Part shown: piece by piece, positions 16,891 to 25,160 of the stretch
How positions within the stretch are numbered: the stretch's first letter is position 1
How the letters are laid out: each line of letters starts with the position of its first letter
Assembly (NCBI RefSeq): GCF_025141175.1
Contig: NZ_CP081155.1
Coordinates: 2,819,001 to 2,883,000 of the forward strand
Origin: Jannaschia sp. M317
GTDB taxonomy: Bacteria > Pseudomonadota > Alphaproteobacteria > Rhodobacterales > Rhodobacteraceae
Length of the DNA stretch: 64,000 nt
Direction of reading: 5' to 3'
The notes under the pieces: generated by a model
The model's database searches: none
Told to the model about the DNA's origin: nothing
Seen by the model: the letters and a program-made list of their open reading frames with translations, nothing else
Made by a program: the position numbers and the translations under genes

Positions 16891-17487
16891 CAGACCTGAG
16901 AGCTTGGAGTCATGCTAAATCTGCCCGCTAACGGGGGCAGCACTACTCTGCCAACTTGGCACAGTGCCTAATATTGTCAGCGGCTTACACGGCAAGACTG
17001 GGCGAGCGAGAGAACCGGGAAGCCATGGCGTATAGTGGTGGCAAGCCGTTCTGAGATATAGAGAAAATCATGAATCACCAGAAAACTTGGCTAGCGATAT
17101 TAGCCAGCGTGAGCTGGCGCTCTGCCAAAATTACCTGATTGTAAAAACGCGCTCCTGTCGAAGCGAAATGTTCGACCGTCAAAAATTGCGGGCGTCAGAT
17201 CGCGATTTAGAGGTAGGCGGTGATGGAAGCCCGCGATCAGATCGCCCGTTAGGTTGGTTCTCTATCGAGCATCTAAACGGCGAAGGGTATGTGCCGCCTA
17301 CGGCGGTGTTTGCTCGTCTGCGAAATAATCGCAAATATTGAGTTCGCATTTTGAAATAATAATAACCTGCAAAAATCTCGGCGCGCGTCAAGCGCGGGTG
17401 CTGAGGGTAGCCATTGAGACCCAACCTTACACGCTGCACCAGTCTATTCTTGTTGCCTGACGACCCATATGCGAGGTGTGCATCAAC
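16891..17487. other. Non-coding or weakly coding stretch in element
   Basis: About 600 bp between the recombinase operator and the next minus-strand gene. Overlapping ORFs on both strands (plus 17087-17341, minus 17179-17439) have no ribosome binding site, no recognisable domain and no convincing codon pattern. Short hairpins such as CTGCCCGCTAACGGGGGCAG (near 16922) are present. I see nothing that can be called with confidence. Confidence 0.35.
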
Positions 17488-17799
17488 TCAGGTCTTGTCC
17501 AAGAACCTGATTTCCTCTTCCTTCAAAGTTGCGTCTTGGCTTAGAAGCTTTGTCAAAAAGACATTCATATCGAGGCGAATGCTGAACGCCTTCGACGTGT
17601 CGTAGTACCGATATTGAACGAACACTGAGTCATATCCCTCTGTTCGCAAGTACCCTTCATGAAACTTGGCGTTAGTTGCGTCCACCTTCTGAAATCCGAG
17701 TTCGTCCAGTTGGCGAAACACGGCAGAGGTGTCAGCTTCGTGCGAAGCGGCTTTGATTATTCCCAAAACGTCCTCGTACAGAGCCGGTGCCGTTCTCAC
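17488..17799 (-). CDS. Hypothetical protein in element (103 aa)
   Basis: A 103-residue protein of unknown family. It overlaps the stop of the 63-residue gene upstream by 4 bp, so the two are translationally coupled. The sequence looks globular, with alternating helix and strand: ALYEDVLGIIKAASHEADTS, then GYDSVFVQYRYYDTSKAFSI. No signal peptide or membrane segment is seen. It lies between the recombinase and the GHKL-nuclease gene and is divergent from the latter. A role in the same cargo module is possible but unsupported. Confidence 0.55.
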   Translation of the reverse strand: MRTAPALYEDVLGIIKAASHEADTSAVFRQLDELGFQKVDATNAKFHEGYLRTEGYDSVFVQYRYYDTSKAFSIRLDMNVFLTKLLSQDATLKEEEIRFLDKT

Positions 17800-17987
17800 T
17801 TCGTAGCCTGCCTATCAATCCACGCCTGCGCCTCGGCCTCTGTTTTGAACGCTAGGTCAGCGTTCCGGTGCGAGCGCTCTTCGCCGTCTACGCTGAAGAT
17901 TTCCCAAACCTCGTAGAAGACTGCATCGCTCCCGTCAGGGGCCTTGATGTTCGCCACTCTTTGAATTCTGTGTTGCATTGCTGCCAT
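17796..17987 (-). CDS. Hypothetical protein in element (63 aa)
   Basis: A 63-residue protein. ATG 17987 and ATG 17978 are both possible starts; GGGAG lies directly before the first and about 10 nt before the second. The sequence has a small beta-sheet pattern (AVFYEVWEIFSVDGEERSH) and ends in a helix typical of small phage proteins (FKTEAEAQAWIDRQ). Its 3' end overlaps the following 103-residue gene by 4 bp. The function is unknown. Confidence 0.55.
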   Translation of the reverse strand: MAAMQHRIQRVANIKAPDGSDAVFYEVWEIFSVDGEERSHRNADLAFKTEAEAQAWIDRQATK

Positions 17988-18151
17988 GCTCCCGGAGACT
18001 TCAAGTTGATCTTTGCGAGTAAGCCATTATCGCTAAAGTGGTGCGAACGCACGCAGCATTCGCGTCAGCTAGGCCACAACTTGATCGTTGACGTGTAGGA
18101 CTCGAGCGAGGATAAGTCCCCTATTTTCTGTTCAGCACAAAGGGCTGCATC

Positions 18152-20278
18152 GTGACACTTGATATTCGTGGCAGCCTTAAAAACACCCGAAAAAGCAAAA
18201 ATGCGCTCGTCGTGATCGACGAACTGCTCGCCAATTCCATTGACGCCTTCCTTATTCGACGCTCGCAAGAAGAGGGCGAATTAGCCCTCAGTGTTATATT
18301 GGAAATAAAAGCTACGAAATCTGACTTGCTTGGAGAAGAGTTCGACTTAGAAATCGTATGTAAGGACAATGGTTGTGGACTTGGTCCTGACCAACTTAAA
18401 GCGTTCCTGACAAAAGATACCTCGTACAAAGACGATTTGAATATACCCGGCATTGGCAACTGCAAAGGTTCGGGTCGGGTCCAATACTACCACCATTTCT
18501 CAAAGGTTGCCGTTTCATCGGTTTATGCCGAAGAGGGAAAACTGTTTCATAGCAACCTCCCACCAATTGAAGACCGGAAAGAGGTTGATGAAGGCGATTT
18601 TGAAGTTGAAGAACGCGCCTCTGGCAGCGTCGGCACAATGGTCGCGCTGTCTGGTGTGTTGCCGAAGATCCGTGAATCGATCTTCACCGTTTCAAACATT
18701 TACGATTGGCTCCAAGCAGAAGCGTTGAAGCAGTACGTTCTTTTCAGCTTATTACAAAGGTTGGTCAGCTTGCGGGAAGTCTTGGGAGACTTCCAGCTAA
18801 CCTTCAAAAGCGATATCGACGGCAGCGCAAGCGAGTCGGTCTTGGCTGCTCAAGACTTACCTGAGCATGACTCTGTTTCAGACCTCGAAGTCATTCACGT
18901 AGAGGACGACACGCGCATTTCTGCAAATCTCACTGTGACGCACTATAAGTTGGAGGCATCTGCATATGACCTCCCCCAGAACATCGTCGGCTTGTGTGCG
19001 AAATCAGCAATCGCCGAAAACATCGTCAAAAGGTATCTCGCTACGGATACGTTGAGAAACAACGCCATTGATGGTTTCTACCATATTGTTTTGGTCGAAG
19101 GGCCGATTTTAGATGAAGGAGTGAACGAACAACGGGATGGCTTCGACAAAATTCCAGAGAAGAACGGGGGTGGCGACTTGTTTGTGGGTCCTCAGATCAC
19201 CTTCGAGGACATCTACGTTGCGCTAGATGATAAAGTGCGAGAGCTTTTGGCCCCACCAGATTGGTCGCGAGATAAGATCGTCGAAGAGGCAGGCAAAGAC
19301 TATGGCGTTTCAGAGGAAATGCTGTCTCATTCAAACGTGCGTGTTTCGTTCGGAGACTCGCCAAGTAGCGTTGCAAAGCGCGTTCTGCGCAATCTGCAAG
19401 AAAAAGTCGTGGACGAGACCACCAGTCTGATTTCCATGAAGGAAGAGATCAATCAACTTGAACCTGACAGTGATGACTTCCGCCGCAAGCTAAGTGATCT
19501 TTCATGGCAATTCACCGCTTCACTCCGCACCATAGACATGGCCAACCTTTCGCAATTGGTGGTCCGACGGTCTAATGTAGTGGACGTTCTGGACCTTGCG
19601 GTAAACAAGCGGCTGGCTGTTCAAAATAGTCTGTCTGAGGGAGAACGGCGCAAGGACGAAGAGCTTATTCACAACATCTTCTTTCCAATGCGCATGGACA
19701 GTGAGGAAGTTGAAGATCACGATGTTTGGCTTCTGAGCGAAGAGTATCACTACTACGACTATATTTCTTCTGACAAACCGCTCAGCGCGATTAAATGGGC
19801 GGATGATACAGCGGTTTTCGATAGCGACATTGACGATGCTCTATCTGAGTTGATGGCACAAATTAGCAATGACAACAGCGGATGCAGGCCAGATATTGCC
19901 CTCTTCCATGAGGAAGGGTCAGTGGTCATTGTTGAGCTAAAAGCACCGGGCGTAAGCATAGACGAGCACGAAAACGAGCTATTCAAGTACGCCACCGTAT
20001 TGGCATCGAAATCGAATGGGAAACTTAGGAAATTCTACGGGTACATAATTGGTGACACGATCAATCCAATTGGCTTGAGAAACTACAACCCACTTCCAGG
20101 GGCAAAAGGCTACTTCACAACAAGCGATTTGCTGGAGCCGACTTCTCGCACAGTTATTGGTCAACTGTACTCGGAAGTGTTGCACTATGAAGATATCGTA
20201 GAGCGTGCACGCAAACGCATCGGCGTGTATCGCGAAAAACTTGGCCTACCCAAACTTGAGCAACTGAAGGTTGAATAG
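18152..20278 (+). CDS. GHKL (MORC/Hsp90-like) ATPase fused to PD-(D/E)XK-like nuclease
   Basis: A 708-residue protein, largest cargo gene of the element. GTG 18152 follows AAAGGG. The N-terminal GHKL ATPase shows the N-box ELLANSIDA (E24, N28, D31), the nucleotide-binding DNGCGL (D72, G74, G76) and the glycine lid GNCKGSGR at about residues 102-109. A transducer-like and coiled helical middle follows. The C-terminal domain has RPDIALF, beta-strand VVIVELKAP and downstream helices, with D581, E595 and K597 forming the D...ExK pattern of PD-(D/E)XK nucleases. Prokaryotic MORC/MutL-like GHKL ATPases are known to be linked to restriction endonucleases. A role in phage defence or DNA restriction is inferred. 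It stands alone, with no adjacent methylase. Confidence 0.8.
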   Translation: MTLDIRGSLKNTRKSKNALVVIDELLANSIDAFLIRRSQEEGELALSVILEIKATKSDLLGEEFDLEIVCKDNGCGLGPDQLKAFLTKDTSYKDDLNIPGIGNCKGSGRVQYYHHFSKVAVSSVYAEEGKLFHSNLPPIEDRKEVDEGDFEVEERASGSVGTMVALSGVLPKIRESIFTVSNIYDWLQAEALKQYVLFSLLQRLVSLREVLGDFQLTFKSDIDGSASESVLAAQDLPEHDSVSDLEVIHVEDDTRISANLTVTHYKLEASAYDLPQNIVGLCAKSAIAENIVKRYLATDTLRNNAIDGFYHIVLVEGPILDEGVNEQRDGFDKIPEKNGGGDLFVGPQITFEDIYVALDDKVRELLAPPDWSRDKIVEEAGKDYGVSEEMLSHSNVRVSFGDSPSSVAKRVLRNLQEKVVDETTSLISMKEEINQLEPDSDDFRRKLSDLSWQFTASLRTIDMANLSQLVVRRSNVVDVLDLAVNKRLAVQNSLSEGERRKDEELIHNIFFPMRMDSEEVEDHDVWLLSEEYHYYDYISSDKPLSAIKWADDTAVFDSDIDDALSELMAQISNDNSGCRPDIALFHEEGSVVIVELKAPGVSIDEHENELFKYATVLASKSNGKLRKFYGYIIGDTINPIGLRNYNPLPGAKGYFTTSDLLEPTSRTVIGQLYSEVLHYEDIVERARKRIGVYREKLGLPKLEQLKVE

Positions 20279-20410
20279 AAATTCTAGCGGATCACGGCAA
20301 CATAGCCCGCGCCAGTCAAATCAACTTTGCTGCAAATCGTGGCGTTGCCGCTGCAGACCATTGGAGGCCGATAGAAGCGCAGGGTCCGTTCGGGTTACTT
20401 GTGGAGTCTT

Positions 20411-20668
20411 TGCGGACTTGTGCGGACATCATTCCAAGTAAGTCCGCACGGGTTTCAGCCATAAAAATAAGGGGTGTGCGGACTGTGCGGACCTAAAAAA
20501 CAGGGGGTGCGTGCGGCGCGGGTCTGGGTGCGGGGATTGCGAGGGGGGGACGCCGTGGGAGGCGACTTCTAGAATAACACTATAATTAAGTCCGCACAGT
20601 CCGCACAGTCCGCAAAGCCATATAAATAAGTGCCATTCCTGTGCGGACTGGTCCGCAGCAAGTCCGCA
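20411..20668. repeat. Iteron cluster, candidate replication origin of the element
   Basis: The 410-bp gap between two convergent genes contains eleven exact copies of a 7-bp unit in 258 bp. TGCGGAC occurs at 20411, 20421, 20477, 20486 and 20642. Its complement GTCCGCA occurs at 20442, 20590, 20599, 20608, 20651 and 20662. Three copies are spaced by exactly 9 bp (20590-20614). AT-rich stretches flank the groups (20461-20470, 20568-20590, 20619-20630). This is the arrangement of a Rep- or primase-bound origin, and the neighbouring gene is the primase/helicase. Confidence 0.7.
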
Positions 20669-20688
20669 TAGACCGGCAACATGCACCA

Positions 20689-23595
20689 TCATATCCCCAG
20701 CGCGGCGCGTGAGATACGGTAGTTTCGCACATGTTTGTCGCCTGTGCCTTCTAGCTCCACTTCTGCGGGCAGCATGTTGTGGTATCGGGTCTTGCCACTT
20801 TTTTGAAGCGCACCAACACCGGCGAGCGCATCTAGCATCGCCGGAAGCGTTCCGCGCAGCCCCAAAACGGCTACATCGCTGACCGCGTTCTTATCCAAAA
20901 TGATCTGATCATCGGTGTACCAGCCCACAATGTCGCGGTAACCCGGATCGCTGGCGTCACTCGCAGGGACAATGGTCCGCCGCATGTTCCGAGCGATGTA
21001 CGAGCGAAGACCATCTAACATGGCCTCTGGACCTTTGGTCACTTGACCTTCTGCAGACCCCTTGAAACGCGTGAATGCCTCGCTGACTGCCGCCTTGACG
21101 GCGGCTTTATCACTTATCAATCCAGCATCGGCGGCAAGCTCGCCTGCTACGCAGGCTAATGCAAAAACCTGCGCCGCCCGTTTGGTCGCCGGAGCATCAT
21201 CGCCTGCCAGTTCATCTACCACACCCGCAACTTTCCGCTTCAACTCTTCCGGGCGATTTATCCACCCGTCATCAATGAGATACTGGACGAAAAGCGGCCC
21301 CATGTGCCCGAAGTTGGTCTTGGCATGTTCAAGCTGTGCCAGCACCTCACCCGAGACCTTCACCCCGCCTGTCACGTCCACATCCGGAAAACGCACCGAT
21401 AGACCAGTCTTGTACTTCCCCCCCGCGCCTTCGACGGTGTTCCGCAGGCTATGCTCGTTAGATAGTATGGCAAATACTTGATACTCGGCAGTTTCAACGA
21501 GACCCAAACCCGCGCCACTCTTTCGCGATTTACCCGCACCCGCGCCCAAACCGAACAGGATGGAAGAAAGGTCCTGCACACTTTTCATCTGCCCGATTTC
21601 ATCTAGGCAAAGAACCGTGCCCGATGATCTGACTGCCAAATCTTCAATGGCATTTGTTGTAGTGTTCATCCCGTGAAACCCGCCCTTGCCGGTATGAGGA
21701 TTCCCCCAGACCATTGCCGCAATGACCTCGGCCAAGGTCTTGCCAAGGGACGAGTCGCCCGAAAGATTGAAGCCGCAAGACGGCAGGCCCGCGAGCGTCT
21801 GTATGGGGCCAACGAAGCCCGCACAGATGCCAAAGGTCCAATAGAAGTTGGGGGATTGTAGGGCTGCGTTAGCAGCCATCTTTGACCCCTCCAAGGTGCC
21901 TGCCGCGTGCTTATCCTTGAAAGAGGCAAGGTCATGCAGGCGCGTGACCTGACCCTCGACAGCGCAGATGTATTTGCCGGTCGGCAGCATGAATCCGGTG
22001 ATCAGCCCCATGCGATCCCGCGTCCACCCCGGTGTTGGCAGTGTCGGAATCCGGCGCTGCGGTGTTATCTGGCGCAGGAGGTTCAGCAGATCATCGCGGC
22101 TCTTTTTGCCTCCGATGAAAAGCTGCATCCCAGCATCCGAGAGGCGCGCGATTGTGTCGCCGCCGCCATCCTTGTATAGTTCTGATCGGGCCAGCGTTAG
22201 CTCGACCGTTTCGCCGTTCTCATTCTCAAACTGTATGATGCGCCCGGTCCCAGCAGTGCCATCAAGGTTCGAAGACCGCCCTACCACTTCAATGCGCTGG
22301 CAGACAGCAATGTCGGGCACGTCTTTCCCGCCTTCTTTGTAAATCGTGTCGCGTTTGATTTTGTAACCGAACGCCATCCACTCTTGCGGGTCTTCGAAGC
22401 GATCAAGGTCCACCTCGGGTGTTTGACCCGCGATAAACTCACGCGCCTGGGCTACCCGGTTCACAAGGTAGTCGTCTTGCGCGTACCGGGTGACATTCCG
22501 CTTGTCCTTGCAAGGTGCAGCAAGAACGGCATCCCGCACAGTCTCTGTCAGTGCGTCGTCATCATCACCGCCGGTCGCGAAGTACGAAAGCATGGCGCTA
22601 TAAATCGGGCTGTCGAAACCGCGCGAATCGTCACCGTCCCCAATAGTGGCAAGGTATCCTTCGAAACCCAAACCGCTAACGCGGTCCCCAGTCCCCTTGG
22701 AACTTCGCTTCGCTCGTACCTCTTTTTCTACCTCCGCATCCTTGGCCTTACCGACCTTGGTTGCGTCCTGTGCCCGCTTCACCAACCATTCCGGCGCGTC
22801 TGCAACTTCACATTCCCAAGGTGCGCGGCCTTCACGCCAATCGTATGGCCGTCCGTTAGGATGGAAGGAAGGTGAGACAACAATTTGCCCATTCTTGCCG
22901 CGCACATCGACGCCGGGGGCAATCGCGCTGGCTGTGTTGCGGATATCCACGCCCGTCGCACGAAAGATGAAATGGTATCCACCTGAGCCGGTTCTTGATG
23001 CCCATGTTTTTGGGACCGGTCCGTGTTCACGTTGGAGCGCCTGCCATGCCGCCAGCCCCTCGGGGCCGTCTAGGTCGAAAACGATTAGTCCACAGTCCGG
23101 CGGAAATGCCGCCGACACGTTCCGGGGGGCGTTGATGGATGCGAACCGATAGACGTTATCTTCCTTGTCCGGCAGGTAGTGACCCTTCCCAAGCCACGCG
23201 CGCGAAATTTCATCGGTATCGCGCGTAGCTCGCATCTGCCACCCTGTACCTCGTGGGATTTTGACCTGACCACCGGGGCCGGTTCCCTTACCATTGTGCT
23301 TAAGTGCATGGGCATCGACTACATGCAGACCGGCATCGGCGTATGCGTAGGCGGCAGCAAGGGTGGCAACGTTATGCCCATCGGCGCGGCCCGCAAGTGT
23401 CGCGACCGCCTTTTCGATATTTTCTTGGGGAATGCGCTCTTGGAAGCGCTTGTAAAATGCCTTTGCCTCTGGCGTCTTGTAGGGACTGTTCCGAGTGCGT
23501 AGCCGCCAAAAGGCGTCCCTACTTTCCTGTGCTGCCTTTAGTTGCGAGGCGTCTGGAATATAATTTTCTTGCGTTCTTGGTGGAAATTCTTTCAT
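20689..23595 (-). CDS. Primase-polymerase / DUF927 helicase replication protein
   Basis: A 968-residue replication protein. The N-terminal primase-polymerase (prim-pol) domain at about residues 75-275 has the metal-binding FDLDGPEG (D174, D176), SGGYHFIF (H208) and VDVRGKNGQIVVSPS. A DUF927-type helicase domain at about 400-730 carries Walker A GDSSLGKT (613-620) and Walker B VLCLDEIG (D665, E666). The C-terminal region (about 740-968) is probably a winged-helix DNA-binding part. P4 alpha-like proteins combine primase, helicase and origin recognition in the same way. The start at ATG 23595 follows TAAGGT. It is the last gene of the minus-strand series and ends next to the iteron cluster. Confidence 0.88.
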   Translation of the reverse strand: MKEFPPRTQENYIPDASQLKAAQESRDAFWRLRTRNSPYKTPEAKAFYKRFQERIPQENIEKAVATLAGRADGHNVATLAAAYAYADAGLHVVDAHALKHNGKGTGPGGQVKIPRGTGWQMRATRDTDEISRAWLGKGHYLPDKEDNVYRFASINAPRNVSAAFPPDCGLIVFDLDGPEGLAAWQALQREHGPVPKTWASRTGSGGYHFIFRATGVDIRNTASAIAPGVDVRGKNGQIVVSPSFHPNGRPYDWREGRAPWECEVADAPEWLVKRAQDATKVGKAKDAEVEKEVRAKRSSKGTGDRVSGLGFEGYLATIGDGDDSRGFDSPIYSAMLSYFATGGDDDDALTETVRDAVLAAPCKDKRNVTRYAQDDYLVNRVAQAREFIAGQTPEVDLDRFEDPQEWMAFGYKIKRDTIYKEGGKDVPDIAVCQRIEVVGRSSNLDGTAGTGRIIQFENENGETVELTLARSELYKDGGGDTIARLSDAGMQLFIGGKKSRDDLLNLLRQITPQRRIPTLPTPGWTRDRMGLITGFMLPTGKYICAVEGQVTRLHDLASFKDKHAAGTLEGSKMAANAALQSPNFYWTFGICAGFVGPIQTLAGLPSCGFNLSGDSSLGKTLAEVIAAMVWGNPHTGKGGFHGMNTTTNAIEDLAVRSSGTVLCLDEIGQMKSVQDLSSILFGLGAGAGKSRKSGAGLGLVETAEYQVFAILSNEHSLRNTVEGAGGKYKTGLSVRFPDVDVTGGVKVSGEVLAQLEHAKTNFGHMGPLFVQYLIDDGWINRPEELKRKVAGVVDELAGDDAPATKRAAQVFALACVAGELAADAGLISDKAAVKAAVSEAFTRFKGSAEGQVTKGPEAMLDGLRSYIARNMRRTIVPASDASDPGYRDIVGWYTDDQIILDKNAVSDVAVLGLRGTLPAMLDALAGVGALQKSGKTRYHNMLPAEVELEGTGDKHVRNYRISRAALGI

Positions 23596-23903
23596 TTTAT
23601 TACCTTAAATCTTGACTTCAGCGTATTATTCTGCTACCGTTGCCACAGTTGAAAATGATAGCTGTGGCCTCCCGAATTGGCGTTCGGGGATACAGGTCGC
23701 AGCTATTTTTGTTCGGTCTGGCCACTAGAATGACCGCGCCGAACGGCGATGTTTGGGTTTTTGGTGCAGCCCGACTGTGCTTTGCGGCACGACTATGCTG
23801 TGGATCACAGCGCCGGGGCTTTGCGGCCCGCCAATACATCGTCGGCGGGGTCTTTAGTTCGGCAAAGGTGTTAGCCGACCTTGGTTAAGGTTTGATGAAC
23901 AAA
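23596..23903. promoter_or_regulatory. Leader region upstream of the replication gene
   Basis: A 308-bp gap that interrupts an otherwise tightly packed gene series. It has no supported ORF. A hairpin with arms GCCACAG (23642-23648) and CTGTGGC (23662-23668) lies about 50-70 bp before the replication gene, and CCGCAAAGC occurs twice. A promoter, a terminator or an antisense-type immunity RNA as in P4 are all possible. Confidence 0.4.
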
Positions 23904-24197
23904 CTAAACGGCATACCCCATAGCCTGAAATATGTCGCCGCCCCCGCGCCGACGCTGAAGTGTCGCCTCGATCCCGGCGGAAGCGCAGAATGCTCGAACA
24001 TAGGCCACGAGTTCTGTGTCGCCGAAATTTCGTCCGCCGTTCTCGCGGACGTATTCAATTAGTTCTTCGACACTATGGATCGTGACCGCGCCGAGGCGAT
24101 CACTGGCTAGGTAGATCGACACCGGAAAGGCGATCTCGCAACCTCCCTTAACCTGTTCCAGTTCGGCGGTGGTCGGATCGAGTCTAAGCGTGTGCAT
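23904..24197 (-). CDS. Hypothetical protein in element (97 aa)
   Basis: A 97-residue protein. ATG 24197 shares one base with the upstream gene's stop codon (TGATG), which decides the start over longer in-frame alternatives. It contains IAFPVSIYLASDRLGAVTIH and SVEELIEYVRENGGRNFGD. The C-terminal basic QRRRGGGDIFQ precedes the end. No known family is recognised. It is the last small gene before the leader of the replication gene. Confidence 0.65.
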   Translation of the reverse strand: MHTLRLDPTTAELEQVKGGCEIAFPVSIYLASDRLGAVTIHSVEELIEYVRENGGRNFGDTELVAYVRAFCASAGIEATLQRRRGGGDIFQAMGYAV

Positions 24198-24592
24198 CAC
24201 CCCGCGTGTTCCAGAAACGTCATCTTCTGTTTCGCATTCGGGCCGTCCGCCAATCGCGTACCGTGCCACCATGCGCCAGCAAGGCGACAGGCTAAAATTG
24301 CATGCTGTTTCGTGATCCCATGCACGTCGGCCAAGCTGTTGAAGTCAAAGGCCACGGCGTCATCGCAGGCGTGGGCATCCCATCGGTGACGGTCCACCAT
24401 TACGCTGGTGGCCAGTACCTCACCGATGCTAAAATCGGCGTGGTCGCCAAAATGACTGAGCAACTCCGCCAGAGCCGTTCGCGATGCAATCTCGGGCGTC
24501 AGCTCGCTTTGTTCCGCGATATTAAGTGCGCGGCAAATTAGCAGGTGGGCCTTACTTTTGGCGGCGTATGTGTCGAAAGTTAGTGGTAGCAT
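24197..24592 (-). CDS. Hypothetical helical protein in element (131 aa)
   Basis: A 131-residue protein starting at ATG 24592 (MLPLTFDTYAAKSKAHLL). A longer in-frame reading exists, but the region upstream belongs to the preceding gene, which ends at 24597. The protein looks mainly helical (HLLICRALNIAEQSELTPEI), with a tryptophan-containing AGAWWHG segment near its end. No family is recognised. It is coupled to the next gene by a TGATG overlap. Confidence 0.6.
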   Translation of the reverse strand: MLPLTFDTYAAKSKAHLLICRALNIAEQSELTPEIASRTALAELLSHFGDHADFSIGEVLATSVMVDRHRWDAHACDDAVAFDFNSLADVHGITKQHAILACRLAGAWWHGTRLADGPNAKQKMTFLEHAG

Positions 24593-24596
24593 TTTG

Positions 24597-24845
24597 TCAA
24601 TTTTCCATTGTGTCGGTCTCCTGTCTGGTCGGGATGTGCTCTGATGCACCTAGGATAGTTGAAAAGGCGCGCGGGAAGGCGTCGGATTCCTTCCCGCGCA
24701 GGTTATCGAGACGCTTGGAGTCGTCCCGAATTGTTTGGCGTCCGCATGGTCGAACCACAGGCGCGGGGTTAGCGCACCGGACACCGCACACCTCACACCG
24801 CCTAGTGACCTTTCGGGCACTCGGGGCGGACGGGGTGAAGGTCAT
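24597..24845 (-). CDS. Small cysteine-rich hypothetical protein (82 aa)
   Basis: An 82-residue basic protein whose ATG directly follows the TAA of the upstream gene (TAAATG), suggesting translational coupling. The segment RRCEVCGVRCANPAPVVRPC has four cysteines (CxxC...C...C), which could bind zinc. No family is recognised. Coding is supported by the tight packing rather than by homology. Confidence 0.5.
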   Translation of the reverse strand: MTFTPSAPSARKVTRRCEVCGVRCANPAPVVRPCGRQTIRDDSKRLDNLRGKESDAFPRAFSTILGASEHIPTRQETDTMEN

Positions 24846-25160
24846 TTATTGTGTCAGCCGAACACCGCCGCAGTTAGGGCAAATGTCGTCATGCTCTACC
24901 GCCGCGACAAATCTGGATAGCGCAGTTATGTCTATCTTCGTTTCTATTTGCTTCGCCTCCACCCGCGCCTCCGGCGTTTCAAGAAACGGTTCTAGCCGTT
25001 TTAATAGGGTGGAAAGCAAATCCGCCTCGCGGATGACCCTTTCGATACTGCTATCATCATCCGCCATTTTTTCCGCATGGTAGCGAAGCTGTTTCAAGGA
25101 CTCGCGGACCAAAAATATTGAATTGGTCGCGACCCGGTTGGGAATGGTCAGGTCCGACAT
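24846..25160 (-). CDS. Hypothetical protein with C-terminal CxxC (104 aa)
   Basis: A 104-residue protein starting within the last 13 bp of the upstream gene. Most of it is helical, with RESLKQLRYHAEKMADDDSS and ADLLSTLLKRLEPFL suggesting a coiled-coil. It ends with HDDICPNCGGVRLTQ, a half zinc ribbon that may dimerise. The family is unknown. Confidence 0.6.
   Translation of the reverse strand: MSDLTIPNRVATNSIFLVRESLKQLRYHAEKMADDDSSIERVIREADLLSTLLKRLEPFLETPEARVEAKQIETKIDITALSRFVAAVEHDDICPNCGGVRLTQ

Noticed and set aside
17087..17439. Small ORFs on both strands between the recombinase operator and the 103-residue gene
   Set aside because: They overlap each other, lack ribosome binding sites, and the translations look like random GC-rich frames.
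20411..20668. Possible CRISPR array
   Set aside because: The units are only 7 bp, occur in both orientations and have irregular short spacing; no cas genes are near.
23640..23888. An 82-codon plus-strand ORF in the replication leader
   Set aside because: No ribosome binding site, opposite to the surrounding genes, and Ala/Arg/Cys composition typical of a spurious frame.
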